A DNA stretch of 64,000 nt, taken from assembly GCA_963701435.1 (NCBI GenBank), contig CAVPAL010000023.1, forward strand, positions 434,001 to 498,000, in the 5' to 3' direction. The stretch's first letter is position 1. Each line of letters opens with the position of its first letter. This DNA comes from JAACFF01 sp963701435 (lineage in GTDB: Bacteria; Chloroflexota; Anaerolineae; Promineifilales; Promineifilaceae). The notes under the pieces are model-generated. The model was not told the origin of the DNA and did no database searches. It worked only from the letters and a program-made list of their open reading frames with translations. Shown here in pieces: positions 26,656 through 35,861 of this stretch. The translations under genes and the position numbers were made by a program.

Positions 26656-27453
26656 TTATCCGGTCGTCGGGCAGACAGGATCAACTTCTAAAGGTCCCAA
26701 TGATCCTTCAAAGTATTCCCCCGTAACTGGCGAATAGCCAAAATAGACAGTGCTTGCTAAATTAGAAACGATGCGGGAGTCCGTAATGGTGCTTGGCGTT
26801 GCACTCAAACTATTACCATCCACGGCAAAAAATGGACTGAAGGCTGTGGGACTTGACCGGGCTAAATAAGCTAAAAATTCGTGGCCGGCCGGATTTATAA
26901 TAAAGGCGCCGCTTTCGGCCGACGCCTGGCCAAACCGCATTGCCATTGTGGCCTTCTGCGTGGTTACGTCTATGGGGGTTTTGAACTGGATGTCTTCCCG
27001 GTAAAAAACGGGATTGTTGGAATTAGGATTGATCGGGTTGCCCTCAATCGTGATCTGACCGGCGATATACGGCCGTCTGCTGGGCGCTGTGTCGGGAATG
27101 TTGATCTGCCATAACAGCATTGCTTTTTCTTTGATGCTGGGGACATCACACTCGTAGTAACTGCCGCCGTCAAAATACGCCTCGCCGTTTTTGATGGTTG
27201 GATTACCTTTAGGCTGGCAAGAAATTGGGAATGATTCTTCTGCATCAATGATTTGATTGCCGGCCGGTGTCGTGTGCCCCCTCTGGATAATCAACTGCGC
27301 ATCCAGTTGGTCGTTGGGAAAATCAAGATTGATTCTCCATCTGACCCAGGGAGAACCAATCGCCCCAGCCGGACGAGCCGCCAGGAAAAAATAAATGCCA
27401 ATTAAAAATGCTGCTAAAACTATGACCGGTAACCTATACTGATTTCTTTTCAT
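26656..27453 (-). CDS. Exported protein of unknown function
   Basis: 265 residues from the ATG at 27453, chosen because AAGGAGAG sits ten bases upstream; the frame extends 12 codons further without a ribosome site. The signal peptide (LPVIVLAAFLIGIYFFLAAR) ends near ARPAGA. The mature domain has paired Cys residues (ISCQPKGN, YYECDVPS) and a terminal VCPTTG and resembles no family I can name. It lies upstream of the large surface protein on the same strand but is separated from it by its own terminator. Confidence 0.7.
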   Translation of the reverse strand: MKRNQYRLPVIVLAAFLIGIYFFLAARPAGAIGSPWVRWRINLDFPNDQLDAQLIIQRGHTTPAGNQIIDAEESFPISCQPKGNPTIKNGEAYFDGGSYYECDVPSIKEKAMLLWQINIPDTAPSRRPYIAGQITIEGNPINPNSNNPVFYREDIQFKTPIDVTTQKATMAMRFGQASAESGAFIINPAGHEFLAYLARSSPTAFSPFFAVDGNSLSATPSTITDSRIVSNLASTVYFGYSPVTGEYFEGSLGPLEVDPVCPTTG

Positions 27454-27724
27454 GGTCACATCTCTCCTTATCATTACGATAAAATACATGGTATCATCAA
27501 GGCAAACTGCAGAGTGTTTTATTTTATGATGAATGGAAATTTCTACAGTTTCCTAAAGTGAAAGATTAATCTGGGCTCATTGTATATGGGGAGTGTAATG
27601 AATTTGTCCTGATTTTAACTGATTTTGTCCTGCTTATCTGTAAGCTGGTTGTCATGACAAGCATGAAAATGGTTGCAAAAAATCGGAAATACTCCCTGAC
27701 GCGTACAATCGGTTGGTCAGAAAA

Positions 27725-30439
27725 ATGAACCTGACAAAACAAACTGATTCGGCCGGCTTGTTCTTTGACCGGCTCCGGTTGGCATTGAACAACTATCACA
27801 ATCCCCAATGGTTGGGCGAGTCATCACCGCTGGCCGCGCCTTACTTTTTAGGGGCAGCGCTGGCGGGGATTCAGGATGCACACACAGCCAGAGGTCGTGG
27901 ACTCGCCTTGCAGCAAGCGATTCAAACAGCGGCCGATAGTTTGTGGAACGGCCCCTTGCCCAAATCACGGGAAGATCTGGAAACGGCCGTACAGGAAGCC
28001 CGCCAGGAAGAAGGCAACAGCGGTAATCGTTACTACTTTTTATTACTGGAACTGCGCTATCTGCGCCGTTATTTTCGCCCCCGCGCTAATCCATCAGCCC
28101 AAAGTGAACAAGCTATCCGTGATTACCTCGGTGTGGGTCGCGGGCCATACTTTAATCACATCAAGTCGGCGCGTGAAGCCCTGGGCGATGCGCTGATAGA
28201 TTTACTGCAGCCAACTTTTCGTCTGGAGCAGCCGCCCCGGTTCGATGGCCGGCTGATTGGCCGCGAAAAACTTATCGAGCGCTGTTTGGGCGAGCTTCAG
28301 GCGCGGCGGTCGGTAGCCATTACGGGCATGGGCGGCGCAGGGAAAACAGCCCTGGCGGCCGCGATTGCCGCTAAATGGCCCGAGCAGTCACTATTTTGGT
28401 TCACAATTTGGCCCAGGTTGAATGATCAGTTAAGCAGCCTGCTTTTCTCGCTGGGTTTTTTTCTACACCAGCAAGGTGTATCTGGCTTGTGGCTGCAATT
28501 GGTCGCCGACCATGGTCATTTAGACAATCTCCACCTGGCTCTTGAGCAAGCCCGCGGCGCTTTACATACGCTAAATTCAAAACCACTTTTGTGCATAGAC
28601 GAAATCGATCGTCTGATGATTGATCCGGAAAAAGTGACGCCGGCTCAACAACAGTTGCTATCATTTTTGGAAAGCTTACGCGGAATGGCTCCCATTTTGT
28701 TCATCGGCCAGCAGGTCAATCTTCTGGCCGATGTCCACCACACGCTCGAAGGATTGACGCCCACGCAAACACAGACGCTGTTAACAGAAAGCGCCGTGCC
28801 GCACACAGATGCAGATGCAGCCCGTCTGTATGCCAATACCGGCGGGAATGCCCGCATGATCTGGTTGTGTACAGCTTTGTGCCACAACGGCCGTTCACTT
28901 GCTAACGTATTAGACAGCCTGCCGGAAACGGCCGTTTTCCAAATGCTGTTTGCCCGCTTTTGGCAGGCGCTCACACCACAAGGACGCCAGTTTTTGCAGC
29001 AAATCGCCGTTTTTCGCAGTCCCGCTCCGGCCGATGCCTTTCCCAAAGCCGCCGCAGTCATGGATAACCTGGCCGCGCAACACATCTTGCAGCGCGACGG
29101 CCAGGGCGCGATTTCCCTTCTGCCCATCCTGCGTGACCTGGTTTATGAAAATCACCAGCGCCTGCCGGCAGAAGAGCGGGAACAAGCCCATTTGGCCGCC
29201 GCCAATATCCGCGCCGAGCGCGGCGAATATACAGCCGCAGCTTATCACTTTTTCCATGGCAGCGAACCGGCCGCCGCCGTCCAGGTCTGGTATCCTCACC
29301 GCCAACAGGAAATCCGACGCGGCCAGGCTGCGGCCGCGCTGGCCATTTTTGAACAACTTTCGCAGCGTCGTCTGCCGGAAGCAGAAGCGCAGGCATTGGC
29401 CCTTATCAAGGCGGAATTGTATCAACTGGTTGGTCAAACAGAGCAGGGTTTGGCGGAGTTAACGGCCGTAGATTGGCGAAAAGATAGTGAAACGGCCGTA
29501 CATGCACACCTGCTGCAAGGCGCCTTCCTCAATTCCCTGGGTTACCCTCAAAAAGCCCTGGAAAAATCTGAAGATGGCCTGGCAACGATTGCACGTCTGC
29601 TGGATCAGCTTGTTCGTTTCCGCCAGCAGCGCGCGATCATCCATATCCAGCAGTGGCAGATGCAGGACGCCATTCAGGAAGCCCGTCTGGCCCAATACAC
29701 AACCGAACATTTACAGGGGCAAATCCACGAGCAGCAAGGCAATTACGATGAGGCGTATCTGGCTTACCAGCGGGCGCTGCTGCTGGCTCGCAGCATTGCC
29801 TATGAAACCGGCATCGCCCAAACCAATCGTGACCTGGCCACCTTGCTGATGCGCCAATCCCGCCTTGATGAAGCCCGGCAGCATTTGCAGGCGGCGCTTG
29901 ACTACTATGACGCCACCGGGGATCGACTGAACTGGGAAAAGGCCCGCAATACGCTGCTGGGCATTCATTTCCAGGCCGGAGAATTTGAACAAGTTATTGC
30001 CATCGGCGAGGAGTCGCTGCCATTTTTTGAGCGGGCGAAGATACCTTATTATGCCGGGGCTATTTCTTCCAACATAGCCGAATCTTATTATGAACTTGGC
30101 GATTTGGAGAAAGCGGAATATTACGCACATAAGACGTTGTCTCTGGAAGAAACGCATCCTTATCCATATGCTTTGTATACCCTGGGATTGGTGCGGCGGG
30201 CGCAAAACAAGTATGTGGAAGCAGAACAGATTTTACGTCAGGCGCAAGAAATAGCCGCCAATAATGCAGACAGCTTTATGGAAGCTTATGCGCTGCGATT
30301 ATTGGGTGAAGTACAAGCGGATTTGGGTGAAAAAGAAACGGCCGTACAATCGTTAAACCAGGCTCTGGATAAGTTCAAAAGGCTTAACATCCGCCTGGAA
30401 ATGGATAAAATATTGGACTTGCTCAGTAAGCTTTCCTAA
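27725..30439 (+). CDS. STAND-type NTPase with C-terminal TPR repeats
   Basis: A 904-residue regulator-like protein. Residues about 1-170 form a helical N-terminal domain. A P-loop ATPase follows with Walker A GMGGAGKTALAAA near 205 and Walker B PLLCIDEIDRL near 290. A winged-helix-like linker comes next, and then at least eight TPR-like helical pairs to the end (for example YYELGDLEKAEYYAHKTLSL). This NB-ARC/MalT-like design is used by transcriptional and immune switches. No effector domain is visible. ATG 27725 (MNLTKQT) is preferred over an upstream alternative start at 27713. Seven palindrome copies lie in the gene, so it is well settled in this genome. Confidence 0.85.
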   Translation: MNLTKQTDSAGLFFDRLRLALNNYHNPQWLGESSPLAAPYFLGAALAGIQDAHTARGRGLALQQAIQTAADSLWNGPLPKSREDLETAVQEARQEEGNSGNRYYFLLLELRYLRRYFRPRANPSAQSEQAIRDYLGVGRGPYFNHIKSAREALGDALIDLLQPTFRLEQPPRFDGRLIGREKLIERCLGELQARRSVAITGMGGAGKTALAAAIAAKWPEQSLFWFTIWPRLNDQLSSLLFSLGFFLHQQGVSGLWLQLVADHGHLDNLHLALEQARGALHTLNSKPLLCIDEIDRLMIDPEKVTPAQQQLLSFLESLRGMAPILFIGQQVNLLADVHHTLEGLTPTQTQTLLTESAVPHTDADAARLYANTGGNARMIWLCTALCHNGRSLANVLDSLPETAVFQMLFARFWQALTPQGRQFLQQIAVFRSPAPADAFPKAAAVMDNLAAQHILQRDGQGAISLLPILRDLVYENHQRLPAEEREQAHLAAANIRAERGEYTAAAYHFFHGSEPAAAVQVWYPHRQQEIRRGQAAAALAIFEQLSQRRLPEAEAQALALIKAELYQLVGQTEQGLAELTAVDWRKDSETAVHAHLLQGAFLNSLGYPQKALEKSEDGLATIARLLDQLVRFRQQRAIIHIQQWQMQDAIQEARLAQYTTEHLQGQIHEQQGNYDEAYLAYQRALLLARSIAYETGIAQTNRDLATLLMRQSRLDEARQHLQAALDYYDATGDRLNWEKARNTLLGIHFQAGEFEQVIAIGEESLPFFERAKIPYYAGAISSNIAESYYELGDLEKAEYYAHKTLSLEETHPYPYALYTLGLVRRAQNKYVEAEQILRQAQEIAANNADSFMEAYALRLLGEVQADLGEKETAVQSLNQALDKFKRLNIRLEMDKILDLLSKLS

Positions 30440-30498
30440 ACACAAATCGCGTAAAAAACGCTTTGAATCATTTTCAAGTCCGGCTTCAGCAAGCTGCA

Positions 30499-30617
30499 CT
30501 TAGGAACGAGATTTAAATAACGTACCCGTTTGTAGTAACCGCTTTAGCGGCTTTCTGGACGGCTAAAGCCGTTACTACAAACTAATGTGGATTAGTTATT
30601 TAAGCGCCATTCCTTAG
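30499..30617. repeat. 119-base nested palindrome (MITE/REP-like)
   Basis: An inner stem, GTTTGTAGTAACCGCTTTAGC against GCTAAAGCCGTTACTACAAAC, has one mismatch (30528-30582). Outer arms near 30499-30521 and 30595-30617 pair at about 16 of 22 bases. A single inner arm recurs at 38478-38500 inside the capA-like gene. Non-coding, between the STAND gene and carbonic anhydrase. Confidence 0.75.
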
Positions 30618-30673
30618 CAGTTACGTTTGCAAAACAGAATAAATCAAACTCTGCAGCCACGCTGCAATCGAAA

Positions 30674-31318
30674 TTAGCCGGTTTCCGGCACACCATCGAA
30701 AAATTCGACGAGTCCTGTCTCAAGAGAATATTCAGCGCCTACAACAAGCAGACCATCGGTCTGGGTCAACTGCTCAAGAATTTGTGATCCGTGGCGTAGA
30801 TGATTGGCCGACGCGCGAATGTTTGCTCGAACGGCGTGTTGCACCAATGCTTCCATGTTTTGCCGGAGTTCCGTTTCCATTAACCCTTCAACAGATGGCC
30901 GGATTCGGTCAACGATCGAACTGAGATTCGGTGATCGGCTTTCTACCGGACGCTCAAGTTCTTTCACGGTAGCCATAACCGCGCCGCAGTTGGTGTGGCC
31001 TAAAACTACGACAAGCCGTGTGCCAAATTGCTCCGCCGCATATTCAATGCTGCCAACGAGAGAAGGGGCCACAATATTGCCCGCGACACGGATAACAAAG
31101 AGATCGCCCAGGCCTTGATCAAAGATAATCTCTGCAGGAACTCGTGAATCCGAGCATCCAAGAATGATGGCAAAAGGTTGCTGACCTGCCGCCAACTCAA
31201 TGCGGCGGGCCTGGCTGATGAGTCTGCTGGGGCTGCGAACCTCCGACACAAATCGACGGTTCCCCGCTCGCAGGCGTTCAAGTGCTTCTGGCGCTGAGAT
31301 CATTGTTTGGTAATCCAT
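30674..31318 (-). CDS. Beta-class carbonic anhydrase
   Basis: A 214-residue zinc enzyme interconverting CO2 and bicarbonate in the cytoplasm. Zinc ligands and the catalytic dyad are visible: GCSDSRVPAE near residue 55 (Cys, and the Asp-Arg pair) and LGHTNCGAVMA near 110 (His and Cys). The text FVIRVAGNIVAPSLVGSIEY is typical of the family. Length is normal and no frame damage is seen. It is separated by 18 bases from the kinase-like fragment upstream on the same strand. Confidence 0.93.
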   Translation of the reverse strand: MDYQTMISAPEALERLRAGNRRFVSEVRSPSRLISQARRIELAAGQQPFAIILGCSDSRVPAEIIFDQGLGDLFVIRVAGNIVAPSLVGSIEYAAEQFGTRLVVVLGHTNCGAVMATVKELERPVESRSPNLSSIVDRIRPSVEGLMETELRQNMEALVQHAVRANIRASANHLRHGSQILEQLTQTDGLLVVGAEYSLETGLVEFFDGVPETG

Positions 31319-31336
31319 TTCCTGGTGGTGTCTACT

Positions 31337-31846
31337 TCAATCATCATATCCTCTTGGGTTATCCTTCCCTTTAACAACAGCCCTAAAATCCGTCAACCTT
31401 TCTGCAAATAAGTCCGCATCAAATCTATCAAAACTCTGCGCCCTGGGCAAAATAATATTCAAACAGTTTGTCGCCATTCGTACGCGCATTCGACTCTTAA
31501 ATGTTTCATCATAATGATAGCCGGCTATTTCCAAGAATCTTTGCCTTGTTCCTGGTGAGTAGTACCACCAAAGGAGCGCACCCATATCATGGGCGGGGTC
31601 GTCCAGTGACATTGCCTCTAAATCGATCAGGTAGATTTTCTGATCTGTGGTGATAAGCCAATTCCCATTACAAATATCATTATGCGAAGCCACTAAACCA
31701 CAGCCAACAAAACTTTGCGCCTCTTGTTTGAGTTGGGCAAGCGTTTCGTCAACATAGTCTGCTACTATCGGGACTTGTGACCGGTACAGTTCCCATTTTT
31801 GTTGTACCCGCATGACCGCCGCTGCCCCAACATCGAAGGTTGGCAA
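31337..31846 (-). CDS. Aminoglycoside/choline kinase-like protein, C-terminal fragment
   Basis: 169 residues carrying the catalytic half of an APH/ChoK kinase: SHNDICNGNWLITTD (Brenner box with catalytic Asp) and IYLIDLEAMSLDDPAHDMG (metal-binding Asp). The N-lobe that binds ATP is absent, and the open frame begins only about ten codons before the annotated TTG start. A different coding-like piece lies upstream in the opposite direction, so a rearrangement probably cut the gene. Unlikely to be active. Confidence 0.75.
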   Translation of the reverse strand: MPTFDVGAAAVMRVQQKWELYRSQVPIVADYVDETLAQLKQEAQSFVGCGLVASHNDICNGNWLITTDQKIYLIDLEAMSLDDPAHDMGALLWWYYSPGTRQRFLEIAGYHYDETFKSRMRVRMATNCLNIILPRAQSFDRFDADLFAERLTDFRAVVKGKDNPRGYDD

Positions 31847-32032
31847 GGTGCATTCAACTCCGATCAGCGCGTCTTATGGTACGTTGGCGAAGAACATCTG
31901 GGAGATGGTCCTTTTCGCTGGCTGGTTTACGAGAGTCAGGAAGGCGACTTGCTGGCAGTGAGCCAGACGTTTAATCTTCCATCTCGTAACGGAGAAATTT
32001 TGCGGGTAATGGTTTCGCTTCCCGTAAATTGA
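31799..32032 (+). pseudogene. Possible gene remnant before the lipoprotein pair
   Basis: The last 55 residues (RVLWYVGEEHLGDGPFRWLV, then QTFNLPSRNGEILRVMVSLP) read like natural protein, while the first part overlaps the kinase fragment antisense. No family recognised. It may be the 3' end of a gene lost at the same rearrangement that truncated the kinase. Confidence 0.3.
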
Positions 32033-32071
32033 CACAAGAAAAATAACGTAGTCAAAGTGAGGTAATAAATT

Positions 32072-33177
32072 GTGAATCGCAAACTTTTGATCTTGCAACT
32101 GTTGCTGTTGTTCACTCTATTGGCTCTGGCCGCCTGCAAAACAGAGGTCAGCGGCGAACGAGCAGTCGATGCAGCTGGACAAAGTGGCATGGAAACGGCC
32201 GCTGCCGCATCTGTGGCTGATTGTCCCCCGGTTACACCCGGCACGCAGCAGTTGATCGACGCCGCGCAGGGTATTTGTTTTCTCTACCCAGATGACTATG
32301 ATGTGTCCCAGGGCACAGAAAATGCCTTTGGGTTGTACGTCCAGTCCCCACTGAACACGGAAGCGCCGCTGGCATCGATCAGCTTTGAAGCGGCAAACGA
32401 CCGTTCACTGGAAGAAGTCACCAACCAACGCCTGGCCGATTATGCTTTCCCTGATACCCATCCACAATCTATACTGCTTGGCGGTCAACCAGCTGTCATG
32501 CTGGACAACCTGCCCGGTCAAGATACCAACCGGCGCGTCTTTACCATTCACAACGATACTGTCATCGATCTACTGGTCGCTCGTATCGGGGAGGGTTATG
32601 GTGAGGTAGGGGTGCAGGCGGAGGAGATGTACGAGATGATTACCAGTTCATTTCAGTTCATCCCCGCAGTAGCCGGCGTACCACGGCGGGCCGGGACTGA
32701 ATGCCCTGCGCCTGTCGCCAATTCAACCATTTATACAAATGATGTCGGCGGCTACTGCTTGCTGCTGCCCGCAGGCTATAATATTCTTGAGATTAGCGCT
32801 GAAGGCACGGACAGTGAAATGGCTTTCTATATCGACAGCATTCAAGACGCAAGCCACGCCCGCCTCTTCATCAATGTGACAGATGCCAACGGCCGTTCCC
32901 TGGATAAGATCACAACGGCGTACGAAACTGAAATCGAAACGACCGTGCCCGGTTACGATGTGCAGTGGTCATTTGGTTTCATGCTTGACGGCGAACCTGC
33001 CAACCAGTTCGACCAGGTGCCGGGGCAGGATTTGAGCCGGCAGGTGTTGATGGTGCATAACGGCCGTCTTTACAATCTCACCTTCATCCCCGATGATCCG
33101 GATGCTGGTGCGGCCTACAACGAGATGTAATTGTTATATGATATGGTGATGGACACCTTTAGTTTATTCTGGCAATA
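32072..33177 (+). CDS. Two-domain lipoprotein, paralogue 1 (early TAA)
   Basis: GTG start at 32072 with GAGGTAAT upstream. The signal peptide ends in lipobox LAAC (Cys near 22). Two homologous domains of about 150 residues follow: the first with GICFLYPDDYDV and VMLDNLPGQDTNRRV, the second with GYCLLLPAGYNI and NQFDQVPGQDLSRQV. The frame stops with TAA at 33128-33130 after YNEM. In paralogue 2 that codon is CAA (EMQLLYD) and the tail continues. The same tail follows here (LLYDMVMDTFSLFWQ) to TAG at 33177, so one C-to-T change probably removes the last 16 residues. Function unknown. Confidence 0.75.
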
Positions 33178-33300
33178 GTCAAAGTTGGTGAGTCTGGCCA
33201 GACAAGTTTGATATGACCTGGGAATTAGCAGTGATAAACGGCCGTTTCCTCGCACACCCAGATCTAGCTACCCGATTTGCACGAGCAACGTGTTCATTGC

Positions 33301-33337
33301 TTGACTTTTGTGATGATTGGTGGCATATTTGCCACCA
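33301..33337 (+). promoter_or_regulatory. Promoter and palindromic operator of the PIN toxin pair
   Basis: TTGACT at 33301-33306 and CATATT at 33324-33329 are 17 bases apart. A perfect 8-base inverted repeat, TGGTGGCA-TATT-TGCCACCA (33318-33337), covers the -10 box and ends on the A of the start codon. No ribosome site is present, so the message may be leaderless. Toxin-antitoxin operons are commonly repressed by their own antitoxin at such sites. Confidence 0.6.
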
Positions 33338-33759
33338 TGAAAGTTGTTTTGGATACGAACGTATTAGTAGCCGCATCACGATCACGCCGCGGCGCTTCAT
33401 ATCGTCTCTTGCAATTAATCCCTGACTCCAGGTTTGAAATTTGCCTCTCTATGCCGCTCTACTTGGAATATCTCGATGTGTTAACCAGGCCCGAACATCG
33501 ATTAGCGAGTTTAACAGAGCAACAGATATTTGGCACGGTCCGCTACCTAACCGCACAGGCCCATCTGCAAGAGATTTACTTTCACTGGCGGCCGTTTTTA
33601 CCAGACACTAAGGACGATATGGTTCTTGAACTGGCAGTAGCGGCGCAGGCAAAAAGAATTATCACCTTCAATCTAAAAGATTTTCGGGGTGTGGAGGTTT
33701 TTGGCATTCAGGCTATGAATCCACGAGACTTTCTTGTCGAAATTGGAGAAATCAAATGA
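33337..33759 (+). CDS. PIN-domain toxin
   Basis: 140 residues from the ATG at 33337 (MKVVLDTNVLVAASRSRRGA), the natural PIN start with the first catalytic Asp in LDTN. Further acidic residues are in YLEYLDVL, DTKDDMVLELAV and NLKDF, giving the metal-binding set of a Mg-dependent ribonuclease. It resembles the PIN-family toxins of COG1569/TIGR00305. The stop overlaps the antitoxin start (ATGA), and toxin-first order is usual for this group. The pair sits between two lipoprotein paralogues. Confidence 0.88.
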   Translation: MKVVLDTNVLVAASRSRRGASYRLLQLIPDSRFEICLSMPLYLEYLDVLTRPEHRLASLTEQQIFGTVRYLTAQAHLQEIYFHWRPFLPDTKDDMVLELAVAAQAKRIITFNLKDFRGVEVFGIQAMNPRDFLVEIGEIK

Positions 33760-33995
33760 CAGCTTTAACCATTCGCTTACCAGACAGTTTGCATAAAGAA
33801 ATTAAAAAATTAGCCAGAGCGGAAGGTGTTTCTATTAACCAGTTTTTGACGTTGGCTGCGGCGGAAAAGATTAGCGCCCTGCGCACCATAGATTACCTGC
33901 GTGCCGAGGCTCGCAAAGGTAGTCGCGCAGATTTTGAGGCGTTTCTAGCAGCCGTTCCTGATGTGGAACCAATGGAAGGAGACATGATGAGCTAA
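33756..33995 (+). CDS. Ribbon-helix-helix antitoxin
   Basis: 79 residues. MTALTIRLPDSLHKEIKKLA is a ribbon-helix-helix DNA-binding strand and helix, followed by GVSINQFLTLAAAEKISAL, as in HicB/RelB-type antitoxins. The acidic C-terminal tail (DVEPMEGDMM) would cap the toxin. It overlaps the toxin by four bases. Expected to bind the palindrome at 33318-33337 and repress its own operon. Confidence 0.85.
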   Translation: MTALTIRLPDSLHKEIKKLARAEGVSINQFLTLAAAEKISALRTIDYLRAEARKGSRADFEAFLAAVPDVEPMEGDMMS

Positions 33996-34001
33996 AAAAC
34001 T

Positions 34002-34856
34002 GTGAACTGCAAACCATTGATCCTTCTGCTGTTGTTATCCACGCTGCCGGCCCTGGCCGCCTGCAACACAGCGACCCAGAGCAAACCCATGGTCAATGTG
34101 GCTAAACAAAGTGACACGGCAACGGCCGTTGCCGCATCTGTGGCTGATTGTCCCCCGGTTACACCCGGCACGCAGCAGTTGATCGACGCCGCGCAGGGTA
34201 TTTGTTTTCTCTATCCCGACGACTATGATGTGTCTCAAGGGACAGAGGAAACATTTGGCTTGTACGTTCACTCTCCGCTGAACACGGAAGCGCCGCTGGC
34301 ATCGATCAGCTTTGAAGCGGCAAACGGCCGTTCACTCGATGACGTTACCAACCAACGCCTGGCCGATTATGCTTTCCCTGATACCCAACCCCAATCCATG
34401 CTGCTTGGCGGCGAACCGGCGGTCATGTTGGACAATCTGCCCGGTCAAGATGCCAACCGGCGTCTGTTTACCATCCACAACGACACCGTCATCGATCTGC
34501 TGGTCGCTCGTATCGGGGAGGGTTATGGTGAGGTAGGGCGTGCAGGCGGAGGTGCTGTACGAGATGATTACCGCTTCGTTTCAGTTCATCCCCGCAGTGG
34601 CCGATGCGTACCACGGCAGGCCGGGCCTGAATGCCCTGCGCCGGTCGCCAATTCAACCATTTATACAAATGATGTCGGCGGCTACTGCCTGCTGCTGCCC
34701 GCAGGCTATAATATTCTTGAGATTAGCGCTGAAGGCGCGGACAGTGAAATGGCTTTCTACATCGACAGAATTCAAGACGTGAACCACCCGCGTCTTTCCA
34801 TCAAAGTCTCAGATGCCAACGACCGTTCCCTGGATGAGATCACAATAGCACTATGA
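34002..34856 (+). CDS. Two-domain lipoprotein, paralogue 2 (frameshifted)
   Basis: GTG start at 34002, seven bases after the antitoxin stop, and lipobox LAAC. The first domain is nearly identical to paralogue 1 (the run SVADCPPVTPGTQQLIDAAQ is shared). Between about 34537 and 34620 the frame is shifted (reading GRAGGGAVRDDYRF) and then restored; the alternative frame reads VQAEVLYEMITASFQFIPAV as in paralogue 1. A further shift near 34845 ends the frame at 34856. The real gene probably continues to 35115. Confidence 0.72.
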   Translation: MNCKPLILLLLLSTLPALAACNTATQSKPMVNVAKQSDTATAVAASVADCPPVTPGTQQLIDAAQGICFLYPDDYDVSQGTEETFGLYVHSPLNTEAPLASISFEAANGRSLDDVTNQRLADYAFPDTQPQSMLLGGEPAVMLDNLPGQDANRRLFTIHNDTVIDLLVARIGEGYGEVGRAGGGAVRDDYRFVSVHPRSGRCVPRQAGPECPAPVANSTIYTNDVGGYCLLLPAGYNILEISAEGADSEMAFYIDRIQDVNHPRLSIKVSDANDRSLDEITIAL

Positions 34857-35115
34857 AACTGAAATCGAAACGGCCGTTCCCGGTTATGATGTGGGTTGGT
34901 CATTTGGTTTCATGCTGGATGGTGAACCTGCCAACCAGTTTGACCAGGTGCCAGGGCAGGATTTGAGCCGTCAGGTGTTGATGGTGCATAACGGCCGTCT
35001 CTACACCCTCACCTTTATCCCTGATGATCCGGATGCTGGTGCGGCCTATGATGAGATGCAATTGTTGTATGATACGGTGATGGACTCCTTCAGCTTGTTC
35101 TGGCGTAATTACTAA
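34846..35115 (+). pseudogene. C-terminal tail of lipoprotein paralogue 2
   Basis: In the frame after the break, the sequence reads YETEIETAVPGYDVGWSFGF and later AYDEMQLLYDTVMDSFSLFW, ending at 35115. It aligns throughout with paralogue 1 and shows what its unbroken C-terminus should look like. Confidence 0.7.
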
Positions 35116-35125
35116 GCATCTCTGG

Positions 35126-35187
35126 AGATTGGGCCAATTTATAGCCATAGCAGCTTCAATTATAGGAGAAAATTGGCCCAATCCGGG
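35126..35187. terminator. Long-loop inverted repeat after lipoprotein paralogue 2
   Basis: GATTGGGCCAATTT pairs with AAATTGGCCCAATC (14 bases) around a loop of about 34 bases. It lies 11 bases after the stop codon. No T-run follows, so termination would be factor-assisted or the unit may be a mobile palindrome. Confidence 0.55.
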
Positions 35188-35230
35188 TTACAATTACATG
35201 CTTTCATCCCACTTGATTTCTTGGGTCGGC

Positions 35231-35323
35231 CTAACCTCTAGTTCAGGTGCACTGGCTCGTTAATCCAGAAGCCCGCCGACGCATCGCGCCAGCGTCGCCT
35301 CGATCCCATGTTAGGCAAGTTGC
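35231..35323 (-). other. attC-like segment after the AIPR gene
   Basis: GCCTAAC at one end and its complement GTTAGGC at the other fit integron attC core boxes (RYYYAAC/GTTRRRY) about 80 bases apart. An internal stem CGACGC/GCGTCG is present, and a 7-base hairpin AGGCAAG/CTTGCCT overlaps the right edge. It lies just 3' of the AIPR gene, as cassette attC sites do. The inner L boxes are not convincing and no integrase is in the window. Confidence 0.3.
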
Positions 35324-35327
35324 TTGC

Positions 35328-35861
35328 CTAGACAATAACATAGCTTGCAAATATTTGATACATTTCCTGTAATGGCTTGCGAGTTGCTCTGACTCTCATT
35401 TTGAACTCAGCGATTGCTGAGTTTATTTCTTCGTTGTTTCTCAAGCTGTTTTCTAGTGGGTGTTTTAGAACTTCGCAATACGCAAACATGCTATCAATAA
35501 TATCTAACCAATATTTCTCACAAGATTGTAGTGATGGCTTATTTTTAAAGTGCAACGAGAATTTACTGGGTATCGGTTTATCAAGAACCGTTTCTATACA
35601 CTCACCTAGCGCAGCAACTAACAGAAATAATGCACCTCGCATCCTCAAAAATTTCAGGATATTGTTTTCGTCTTCTGTCAAGACTACACCATCGCGTGAC
35701 TTGTTCATAAGGTCCCGTTTGGTCTTGCTTATCACTTGTTGGAGAGAATAAACGAAAATAATATGCTCGGTTGTGGTATGGTCATTGAAAATTTCGCCAT
35801 ACAGTCGATCAGAATCTCCAAAGCTGAGATTTGCTATTGTAAGCATCGCGTGGTCTTCCAT
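35328..35861 (-). CDS. AIPR protein, C-terminal fragment
   Basis: From SFGDSDRLYGEIFND onward this continues the AIPR protein whose N-terminal part ends at 35809. HIIFVYSLQQVISKTKRDLM and LRMRGALFLLVAALG are typical of the family's helical C-terminus. The first dozen residues are the upstream gene read out of frame. A single-base shift near 35815-35825 separates the two parts; together they give roughly the full family length of about 590 residues. Confidence 0.75.
   Translation of the reverse strand: MEDHAMLTIANLSFGDSDRLYGEIFNDHTTTEHIIFVYSLQQVISKTKRDLMNKSRDGVVLTEDENNILKFLRMRGALFLLVAALGECIETVLDKPIPSKFSLHFKNKPSLQSCEKYWLDIIDSMFAYCEVLKHPLENSLRNNEEINSAIAEFKMRVRATRKPLQEMYQIFASYVIV

Noticed and set aside
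27713..30439. STAND-TPR gene as a proven defence system
   Set aside because: The architecture fits immune switches but also ordinary MalT-like regulators, and no effector gene is adjacent.
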